Source: Clostridiales bacterium (GTDB taxonomy: Bacteria > Bacillota > Clostridia > Oscillospirales > Butyricicoccaceae). From it: 21,011 nucleotides of DNA. Both the position numbers and the translations under genes were made by a program. The notes beneath the pieces were generated by a model. That model was not told the DNA's origin, did not search any database, and was given only the letters and a program-made list of their open reading frames with translations. Positions 15,598 through 21,011 of the stretch are shown piece after piece. The DNA lies in the NCBI GenBank assembly GCA_019420045.1, contig JAHZHY010000227.1, forward strand, positions 7,869 through 28,879. Direction: 5' to 3'. Numbering within the stretch: position 1 is the first letter of the stretch; each line of letters starts with the position of its first letter.

Positions 15598-16008
15598 ATG
15601 AATATCGCCATCATTGCGCAAAACAGAAAAAAAGAGCTGATGGTTCAGTTCTGCATCGCCTATTGCGGCATCCTCTCCCAGCATGAGCTGTGCGCCACCG
15701 GTACCACCGGAAAGCTGATCATGGAAGCCACAGGGCTGAAGGTCAACTGCCTGCTGCCCGGCATCAGCGGCGGCGATGAGCAGGTGGCCGCCCGGGCGGC
15801 CTACAACGAGCTGGACATGGTGCTGATTTTCCGGGACCCTCTGGACAAATACAGCGGCGATTCCGATTTCACCAACCTGCAGCGTCTGTGCGACATGAAC
15901 AATATCCCCTTTGCCACCAATGTGGCCACGGCGGAAGTGCTCATCCAGGGCCTGATCCGGGGCGACCTGGCCTGGCGTGATATCGTCAATCCCAAAAACA
16001 ACAAATAA
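15598..16008 (+). CDS. mgsA: Methylglyoxal synthase-like protein with altered active site
   Basis: A 136-residue protein of the methylglyoxal synthase (MGS) fold. MGS converts dihydroxyacetone phosphate to methylglyoxal and phosphate. Clear family features are the N-terminal strand NIAIIA, the phosphate loop ATGTTG (residues 33-38), GGD with the catalytic Asp60 (Asp71 in E. coli), FRDPL with Asp80, Asp90 (Asp101) and NIPFATNVATAEVLI. Several normally conserved residues are changed, all at a constant offset of 11: His19 is Gln8, Asp20 is Asn9, phosphate-binding Ser65 is Pro54, and His98 is Gly87. Activity is therefore doubtful; it may be a repurposed MGS-fold protein. GGAG lies about 12 nt upstream. 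The gene ends the division cluster and has a strong terminator. E. coli residue roles are from established knowledge of the enzyme. Confidence 0.85.
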   Translation: MNIAIIAQNRKKELMVQFCIAYCGILSQHELCATGTTGKLIMEATGLKVNCLLPGISGGDEQVAARAAYNELDMVLIFRDPLDKYSGDSDFTNLQRLCDMNNIPFATNVATAEVLIQGLIRGDLAWRDIVNPKNNK

Positions 16009-16010
16009 CA

Positions 16011-16043
16011 AAAAATGCCGCCTGATAACAGGCGGCGTTTTTT
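16011..16043. terminator. Bidirectional terminator after the mgsA-like gene
   Basis: An 8-bp GC stem (GCCGCCTG/CAGGCGGC, loop ATAA) has an A-run on the left and GTTTTTT on the right. It lies between convergent genes ending at 16008 (+) and 16045 (-) and serves both. Confidence 0.87.
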
Positions 16044-16044
16044 G

Positions 16045-16524
16045 TTATTCATCCACTTCACCCGCCACAACGGAGGGCATGTTTTCCATTTCCTCCGGCT
16101 TGAGCAGGTCGTTGAGTTCTTCCATCAGCTCATCTTCGTTGAGGATGGTGTAATAGCGGCAGTAACTTCCAACCACATCGGTTTCCAGCCGGTTCATTTC
16201 ACCCAGAAGAATGGTCCGACCCCCCTCCAGAGTGAGCATATAGGTCACGGCTCCTTGGGGAAATGTTTTCGGCCTCTCAAAGGGCAGAAAATGGGGAACA
16301 ACCCAGGTTTTTTTCAGAATACTCTCCAAAGCATCCTGAGGAAGTTCCTGTTCCTCACCCTGAATGGGGTAATAAACATGGAGCGTATCCCACTCCGGGG
16401 CCCGGTACAAGATGGTATCCACCTGCTGTCCCTTTAAAAACAACGGGCGGGGCACATAGAGTGCAAGGAGCAAAAGCAGCACCACCAGAGCGGCAATCCA
16501 CCGGACCCTCTTCCGCTTGTCCAT
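16045..16524 (-). CDS. Hypothetical small membrane-anchored protein
   Basis: A 159-residue protein of unknown function. A basic N-terminus (MDKRKRVRW) precedes one hydrophobic segment rich in Leu/Val (about residues 10-23). The remaining ~135 residues, probably outside the membrane, are soluble and end in an acidic tail (LLKPEEMENMPSVVAGEVDE). I chose the ATG at 16524 because AAGGA lies 9 nt upstream; a GTG at 16542 and an ATG at 16533 are alternatives that sit too close to any site. It has its own promoter and is bounded by terminators on both sides, so it is probably monocistronic. No lipobox or catalytic motif is seen. Confidence 0.75.
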   Translation of the reverse strand: MDKRKRVRWIAALVVLLLLLALYVPRPLFLKGQQVDTILYRAPEWDTLHVYYPIQGEEQELPQDALESILKKTWVVPHFLPFERPKTFPQGAVTYMLTLEGGRTILLGEMNRLETDVVGSYCRYYTILNEDELMEELNDLLKPEEMENMPSVVAGEVDE

Positions 16525-16566
16525 CTTCTTCATTCCTTGCACCCCTCTCTGTGATTTTGTGGCTTT

Positions 16567-16595
16567 ATTTTATCAGATCTGAAATTTTTTATCAA
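16567..16595 (-). promoter_or_regulatory. Promoter for the small membrane-anchored protein gene
   Basis: Read on the minus strand, TTGATA (16590-16595), an exact 17-bp spacer and TAAAAT (16567-16572) lie 43 nt upstream of the chosen start. Confidence 0.7.
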
Positions 16596-16604
16596 CCAGG
16601 GAAA

Positions 16605-16640
16605 TAAAAAATGCCCCGGCCTATGACCGGGGCATTTTTA
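16605..16640 (-). terminator. Terminator of the SLH-protein gene
   Basis: A 9-bp GC-rich stem (ATGCCCCGG/CCGGGGCAT, 7-nt loop) begins about 8 nt after the SLH gene stop on the minus strand. It is followed on that strand by a T-rich tract (TTTTTTATTT), and a T-run on the plus strand makes it usable both ways. Confidence 0.83.
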
Positions 16641-16647
16641 ACAGAAA

Positions 16648-17988
16648 TCAGATCTTTTCATAAAGACGGTACAGAAGCAGGATGCCTTGCTCCACGGTGC
16701 AGGGGTCTCGGGGGGCCAGGGTGGTGTCCGATGTGCCATTGATAATGCCATTGGCCACCAGTGCCTTCATGCCTTCTGCGGCCCAGTCGGATACCTGGTT
16801 CTCATCGGTATAGCCCTGGATTACAGCCGGTTTGGTCAGCAGCTTGACGCCGGTTTCCTTTTCGATATAACAGATGGCCCGATGGATCATGGTGGCCATC
16901 TGCTCTCTTGTCATAGTCTGCTTGGGAGCAAAGATGCCGTCGCCCATGCCGTTGATGATGCCGGCCTGGTAAGCCTTGCACACCGCTTCGCTGTCGGTGT
17001 CCTGGAATGTATCGGCCGGGGCGGCTTCCATTTCCTTGCCGGTGGCCACGGTGATCATCTGGACGATCAGCTGGGCAAACTGCTCCCGGGTGGTGCTGTC
17101 CTGATAGGCGGGGTCATCCACCAGAGCGGGAACCAGACCGGCCTCCTTGGCCGCCGCCACTTCCTTTTCCGCCCAGAAGGAGGGAGCGTTCTCTGTGTTG
17201 CTCAGCAGCTCCTTCAGGCCGGGATAGGCCATCTTGTACTCCGCAGGGGTTCCGGCCAGGAAGGTCATGGTGCCGGTCTTTTCCATCTCTTCCACCTGCT
17301 GCTCATTGATGGTCAGAGCCGCGCCCAGTGCATAGTTGATGGTGTAGTCGTTATACTGGTAATTGCCGTCTGCGTCCCGGGCCTCCTGGCTGTGGAAGGC
17401 ATAGTCCACCAGGCCGTTGACAGCCGAATAGGAGTAGGTGCCATTTCCCAGATAGGTGCCGAACTCTTCCATGTTGACAATACCGGCGGCCTGGGCCGTG
17501 CTGTGGTTTTCCTTTCCTGTTCCATAGACCTGGATGGGGAAGCTGCCCTCGCTGTCCGATCCGTAATAGATCTGACCGCCGCCGCAGTCATCCCAGCCCA
17601 TGGGCTGCGCATCTTCCGGCAGAACGATGCCGTCATAACAGAAATTATAGTAGGTCATGGGGTTTTTATGCTGGATCTGGAACTGGACATGGGAGCCCTC
17701 CTTGAGCACGGGAACCTCTCCATCTCCCTCCAGCCCCAGATCGGAGGCCTTCAGGCTGCCCAGGTAGCCGTCATAGGTGACGGTGACCTTCACATCCTCC
17801 GCCTTCACATCCTTGAGGGAGGAATACACATTCACCGACAGCCAATCGGAGGGCACTTCCATCTGTGCCTTTTTGGCTGCGGGCATCTGGAGTCCTGCGG
17901 CCTGCACCGGCAGCACACCGGCCAGCAACACCATAGCAGCCAGAAGTGCCGTCATCCGGCGGCCCAGTATACGCAAGGGTCTTTTCAT
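16648..17988 (-). CDS. Secreted protein with three C-terminal SLH modules
   Basis: A 446-residue exported protein. The ATG at 17988 is chosen because AAAGGAAG lies 7 nt upstream. It gives a signal peptide with an Arg-rich N-region, a hydrophobic core and a likely cleavage after VQA. Residues about 35-260 form a domain I do not recognise, rich in Gly, Tyr and Asp. The last ~175 residues hold three S-layer-homology modules. The second (FQDTDSEAVCKAYQAGIING, then MTREQMATMIHRAI) is the clearest; the first (WAEKEVAAAKEAGLV, TTREQFAQLI) and the third (SDWAAEGMKALVANGIING, CTVEQGILLLYRL) are also evident. SLH modules anchor proteins non-covalently to pyruvylated secondary cell-wall polymer, so this is a cell-surface protein. 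It has its own promoter and terminator. Confidence 0.88.
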   Translation of the reverse strand: MKRPLRILGRRMTALLAAMVLLAGVLPVQAAGLQMPAAKKAQMEVPSDWLSVNVYSSLKDVKAEDVKVTVTYDGYLGSLKASDLGLEGDGEVPVLKEGSHVQFQIQHKNPMTYYNFCYDGIVLPEDAQPMGWDDCGGGQIYYGSDSEGSFPIQVYGTGKENHSTAQAAGIVNMEEFGTYLGNGTYSYSAVNGLVDYAFHSQEARDADGNYQYNDYTINYALGAALTINEQQVEEMEKTGTMTFLAGTPAEYKMAYPGLKELLSNTENAPSFWAEKEVAAAKEAGLVPALVDDPAYQDSTTREQFAQLIVQMITVATGKEMEAAPADTFQDTDSEAVCKAYQAGIINGMGDGIFAPKQTMTREQMATMIHRAICYIEKETGVKLLTKPAVIQGYTDENQVSDWAAEGMKALVANGIINGTSDTTLAPRDPCTVEQGILLLYRLYEKI

Positions 17989-18021
17989 CAAGCATCTTCC
18001 TTTCTGTTTCATTGTGCAATC

Positions 18022-18050
18022 ATATTACCATATCCTCCATTTTCTTTCAA
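18022..18050 (-). promoter_or_regulatory. Promoter for the SLH-protein gene
   Basis: Read on the minus strand, TTGAAA (18045-18050), a 17-bp spacer and TAATAT (18022-18027) lie 34 nt upstream of the SLH gene start. It is divergent from the hisS promoter; the two -35 boxes are 20 bp apart. Confidence 0.6.
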
Positions 18051-18070
18051 CAATGCTTCTCTTCCGGCTC

Positions 18071-18099
18071 TTGACTTTCCCCTGCAAAAAGGATAGAAT
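18071..18099 (+). promoter_or_regulatory. Promoter of the hisS-aspS operon
   Basis: TTGACT (18071-18076), an exact 17-bp spacer and TAGAAT (18094-18099) sit immediately upstream of the T-box leader, predicting a transcript start near 18106. Confidence 0.77.
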
Positions 18100-18105
18100 A
18101 TCTCC

Positions 18106-18342
18106 AAGCACCGTGATGAAGGCGACTTAGTAGCCGGTCACCGCCGCAGCAGAGAGAAACGCCCTGGCTGAAAGCGTTTTGCGGAAAGGACCCGGGGAAG
18201 ACAGCGCCGGAACGGCGGGCGGAGACGCCTGCGGCAGCCTCCCGCACCCTTGAGGCATCAAAAGGGCGGTTTTCCGCCGAAATTGGGTGGCACCACGAAA
18301 GACTGCGCTTTCGTCCCATGTGAGGGACGAAGGCGTTTTTTT
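18106..18342 (+). promoter_or_regulatory. T-box riboswitch of the hisS-aspS operon, Asp specifier
   Basis: A T-box leader that senses uncharged tRNA. Stem I can be traced: lower helix CCGT (18111-18114) with ACGG (18212-18215), a kink-turn-like GATGAA/GGA, GGCG/CGCC, a specifier loop with AGTA on the 5' side and GAA-GAC-A on the 3' side, and an upper helix CCGGTC/GACCCGG. The specifier is GAC at 18200-18202, an Asp codon. The T-box sequence GGGTGGCACCACG (18285-18297) has the bulge TGGC (18288-18291), which pairs with an acceptor end GCCA. tRNA-Asp has G73; tRNA-His has C73. Both contacts therefore indicate tRNA-Asp. The element ends in the terminator hairpin at 18306-18342. Confidence 0.9.
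18306..18342 (+). terminator. T-box-controlled attenuator terminator
   Basis: A 12-bp stem (18306-18317 with 18324-18335, containing TTTCGTCCC/GGGACGAAG) is followed by seven T. It competes with the antiterminator formed by the T-box sequence just upstream, so transcription passes only when uncharged tRNA is bound. Confidence 0.88.
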
Positions 18343-18377
18343 ATTTCTATTTCTCTCAAAAGAACAGGAGAAGGACT

Positions 18378-19727
18378 ATGAGCAAAATGAAACCCCGCAC
18401 TCTTTCCGGTTTTATGGAGCTTCTGCCTCACCGGCAGGCCCAGATGAACTGGATGATGGACATTCTGCGCCAAAGCTATGAGCTGTATGGCTTCACCGGC
18501 CTGGATACGCCGGTGATCGAGGCCGCCGAAGTGCTGCTGGCAAAGGGCGGCGGCGAGACCGAAAAACAGATCTACCGCTTCCAGAAAGGGGACAGCGATC
18601 TGGCTCTCCGCTTTGATCTCACCGTACCCCTGGCCAAATATGTGGCCCTTCACTATAATGACCTGGCATTTCCCTTCCGCCGGTACCAGATCGGCAAGGT
18701 CTACCGGGGCGAGCGGCCCCAGCGTGGACGCTTCCGGGAGTTTTACCAGGCGGATATCGACATCATCGGTGACGGCAAGCTGGATATTCTGTGCGAAGCC
18801 GAGATCCCCTCGGTGATCTACCGCACCTTCACCGCCCTGGGCCTTGAAGATTTCCAGATCCGGCTGAACAACCGGAAGGTGCTCAGCGGTCTGTTTGATC
18901 TGCTGGGGCTGGGGGACAAGGCCACCGATGTGATGCGCACTATCGACAAGCTGGAGAAGATCGGAAAAGAAAAGGTGCTGGAAGTGCTCACCGGCGAGTT
19001 TGCTGTGGCGGAAGATGCCGCTTCCAAGCTGCTGGAAGTGCTGGAAAGCGCCGATCCCATGGAAGCGCTGGAAAAGCTGAAGGGCCAGAACGAACTGCTG
19101 GACACCGGCATCCAGGAGCTTTCCCAGGTGGTGCGCCACATGGGAGACTTCGGCGTACCGGAAACCCACTTCAAAGTGGACCTGACCATCGCCCGGGGCC
19201 TGGACTACTACACCGGCACCGTCTACGAGACCCAGATGACCCGGCATCCGGAGATCGGCTCCATCTGCTCCGGCGGCCGCTATGACAACCTGGCGGAGTT
19301 CTACACCGACAAACAGCTGCCCGGCGTTGGCATTTCCATCGGCCTGACCCGGCTGTTCTATGTGCTGGAAGAGCAGGGTCTTTTGAATGACCAGCTGCTC
19401 ACCGCCCCGGCGGATGTGCTGATCCTGCCCATGACCGAGGACCTTAGCCCGGCTATCTCCCTGGCCACCCAGCTGCGGCAGGCAAACATCCGCACCCAGC
19501 TTTACACCGAACAGAAGAAATTCAAAGCCAAGATGAGCTATGCGGACAAGCTGAAAGTGCCCTTTGTCCTCTTCCTGGGCGAGGATGAGGTCAATGCCGC
19601 CGCCGTTTCCATCAAGAACATGCGGACAGGGGAGCAGGAGACCATTCCCCAGGAGCAGGCCGCGGGCTGGCTGCTTTCCAAAATCGCCCTTCTCAGCGAG
19701 GGCAAGCCCATCCGTCCGGAAGAATAA
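18378..19727 (+). CDS. hisS: Histidine--tRNA ligase
   Basis: A 449-residue class II aminoacyl-tRNA synthetase charging tRNA-His. Motif 2 is YRGERPQRGRFREF (residues 109-122). The His-specific signature ARGLDYYTG lies at 272-280, motif 3 is GVGISIGLTRL from 316, and an anticodon-binding domain occupies about residues 345-435. The segment RFDLTVPLAKY (78-88) and QADIDIIG resemble the archaeal/eukaryotic-type and some clostridial HisRS more than the classic bacterial LRPEGT form. The ATG at 18378 follows AGGAGAAGG; the ATG three codons later is a possible alternative. It is first in a two-gene operon under the T-box leader, with aspS 28 nt downstream. Confidence 0.96.
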   Translation: MSKMKPRTLSGFMELLPHRQAQMNWMMDILRQSYELYGFTGLDTPVIEAAEVLLAKGGGETEKQIYRFQKGDSDLALRFDLTVPLAKYVALHYNDLAFPFRRYQIGKVYRGERPQRGRFREFYQADIDIIGDGKLDILCEAEIPSVIYRTFTALGLEDFQIRLNNRKVLSGLFDLLGLGDKATDVMRTIDKLEKIGKEKVLEVLTGEFAVAEDAASKLLEVLESADPMEALEKLKGQNELLDTGIQELSQVVRHMGDFGVPETHFKVDLTIARGLDYYTGTVYETQMTRHPEIGSICSGGRYDNLAEFYTDKQLPGVGISIGLTRLFYVLEEQGLLNDQLLTAPADVLILPMTEDLSPAISLATQLRQANIRTQLYTEQKKFKAKMSYADKLKVPFVLFLGEDEVNAAAVSIKNMRTGEQETIPQEQAAGWLLSKIALLSEGKPIRPEE

Positions 19728-19755
19728 ACAATTACCATCAGAAGGAGATGTTTTT

Positions 19756-21011
19756 ATGTCGATTTTTCTCAACCCTCAACGGCATTACTGCGGCTCCCTG
19801 CGGGAAGAGCACATCGGGCAGCGGGTCACCGTCTGCGGCTGGTGCGCCCGTATGCGGGACCTGGGCGGCCTGATCTTCATCGACCTGCGGGATCGGGAAG
19901 GCATTGTCCAGTGCGTCTTTGACGAAGCCGACAACAAAGAGCTGTTTGACCTGGCCTTCACCGTTCGTTCGGAATACACTCTGAAAATCGAAGGCGTGGT
20001 GCGTCAGCGCTCTTCCATCAACGACAAGATCCCCACCGGCCGCATTGAGATCCTGGCCGACAGCCTGGAGATCTACGAAAAGGCCGACACCCCGCCCTTT
20101 GAAATCAGCGACGAGGCCACGGTCAACGACGCCCTGCGTCTGAAATACCGTTATCTGGACCTGCGCCGTCCCTCTTTGCAGAAGTCCCTGGCTCTGCGCC
20201 ACAAGATCGCCCATGTGGCCCGGCAGTATTTTGACGAGCAGGGCTTCCTGGAAATCGAAACCCCCATGCTCACCAAGTCCACCCCCGAGGGGGCCCGGGA
20301 CTATCTGGTGCCTTCCCGAGTGCATCCCGGCGAGTTCTACGCTCTGCCCCAGTCCCCCCAGCAGTACAAGCAGCTGCTGATGCTCTCCGGCTTTGACCGG
20401 TATATCCAGATCGTCCGCTGCTTCCGGGACGAGGACCTGCGTGCCGACCGTCAGCCGGAATTCACCCAGATTGACCTGGAGATGTCCTTTGTGGATCAGG
20501 AAGATGTGATGGCCGTCAACGAAGGCTTCCTCCAGCGGGTGTTTAAAGAAGTGCTGGATGTGGACATCACGCTGCCCATTCAGCGCCTGCCCTACCAGGA
20601 GGCCATGGAGCGCTTCGGCTCCGACAAGCCCGACCTGCGCTTCGGCTATGAGATCTTTGATCTGTCGGAAACAGTGAAGAGCTGCGGCTTCGGCGTCTTT
20701 GACGGCGCATTGGAGCAGGGCGGCACTGTGCGGGGCATCAAGATCGAAGGCGGCGCCAAATTCAGCCGCAAGGAGATCGACAGCCTCACGGAGTTCGTCA
20801 AGACCTATCGGGTGAAGGGCCTGGCCTGGGCCAAGGTCAACGAAAAGGGCGAGCTGAGTTCTTCCTTTGCCAAGTTCCTGAAACCCGAGACCATGGAGGC
20901 TCTGTTGGCGAAGGCTGGAGCAGGGAAGGGCGACCTGGTGCTCATCGTGGCCGACGCCGATACCGAGACTGCCCTCAATGCCCTGGGTATGCTCCGGTGC
21001 GAAGTGGCCCG
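19756..21011 (+). CDS. aspS: Aspartate--tRNA ligase, 3' end beyond window
   Basis: About 418 N-terminal residues of a class IIb synthetase that is normally about 590 residues; the gene is open at the window edge. AAGGAG lies 8 nt before the ATG. The N-terminal OB-fold anticodon domain shows RDLGGLIFIDLRDREGIVQ. The catalytic domain shows TPEGARDYLVPSR (from residue 176), LPQSPQQYKQLL and motif 2 CFRDEDLRADRQPEFTQID (Arg224). The bacterial-type GAD insertion follows from about residue 290. It is co-transcribed with hisS under the Asp-specific T-box. Whether it charges tRNA-Asp only, or tRNA-Asn as well, cannot be decided here. Confidence 0.96.
   Translation, partial: MSIFLNPQRHYCGSLREEHIGQRVTVCGWCARMRDLGGLIFIDLRDREGIVQCVFDEADNKELFDLAFTVRSEYTLKIEGVVRQRSSINDKIPTGRIEILADSLEIYEKADTPPFEISDEATVNDALRLKYRYLDLRRPSLQKSLALRHKIAHVARQYFDEQGFLEIETPMLTKSTPEGARDYLVPSRVHPGEFYALPQSPQQYKQLLMLSGFDRYIQIVRCFRDEDLRADRQPEFTQIDLEMSFVDQEDVMAVNEGFLQRVFKEVLDVDITLPIQRLPYQEAMERFGSDKPDLRFGYEIFDLSETVKSCGFGVFDGALEQGGTVRGIKIEGGAKFSRKEIDSLTEFVKTYRVKGLAWAKVNEKGELSSSFAKFLKPETMEALLAKAGAGKGDLVLIVADADTETALNALGMLRCEVA

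Noticed and set aside
18258..19772. A 504-codon minus-strand open frame opposite hisS
   Set aside because: It is an antisense shadow of hisS and also runs through the T-box terminator. It has no motifs.

Overview
The window looks like chromosomal DNA of a fairly GC-rich Clostridia bacterium, probably of the Oscillospiraceae/Ruminococcaceae type. This is inferred from strong AGGAGG ribosome binding sites with GTG and TTG starts, lipobox lipoproteins, a T-box leader on hisS-aspS, an S-layer-homology protein, a DUF3810/CYTH pair and a Firmicute-style maf-mreCD-pbp2-minD cluster. Genes are tightly packed. I see no mobile element, CRISPR array, tRNA or rRNA.

Left part (1-7271): a plus-strand gene for a small membrane-anchored protein of unknown function is followed by a minus-strand block. 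Read in transcription order, that block is a CYTH-domain protein overlapping a DUF3810 membrane metalloprotease-like protein; two paralogous amino-acid-binding lipoproteins, each with its own promoter; one permease and one ATPase completing a polar amino-acid ABC importer; and an iron-dependent alcohol dehydrogenase whose upstream region carries a good match to a Rex (NADH/NAD+) operator.

Middle (7386-16036): a plus-strand growth and division cluster of zapA, a long U32 protein (RlhA-like), dut, maf, mreC, mreD, a class B penicillin-binding protein (PBP2), minD and an mgsA-like gene. Compared with the usual Firmicute layout, mreB is absent before mreC, and minC, minE and rodA are absent around minD. 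minD has its own promoter and a strong hairpin in its leader. The mgsA-like product keeps the methylglyoxal synthase fold motifs but has lost His19, Asp20, Ser65 and His98 (E. coli numbering), so it may not be an active methylglyoxal synthase. The minD plus altered-MGS pair is the least conventional part of the window.

Right part (16037-21011): a minus-strand small membrane-anchored protein and a minus-strand secreted protein with three SLH modules are followed by the plus-strand hisS-aspS operon. Its T-box leader has a GAC (Asp) specifier and a TGGC antiterminator bulge. Both point to tRNA-Asp as the sensed tRNA, although hisS comes first. aspS runs off the end of the window.
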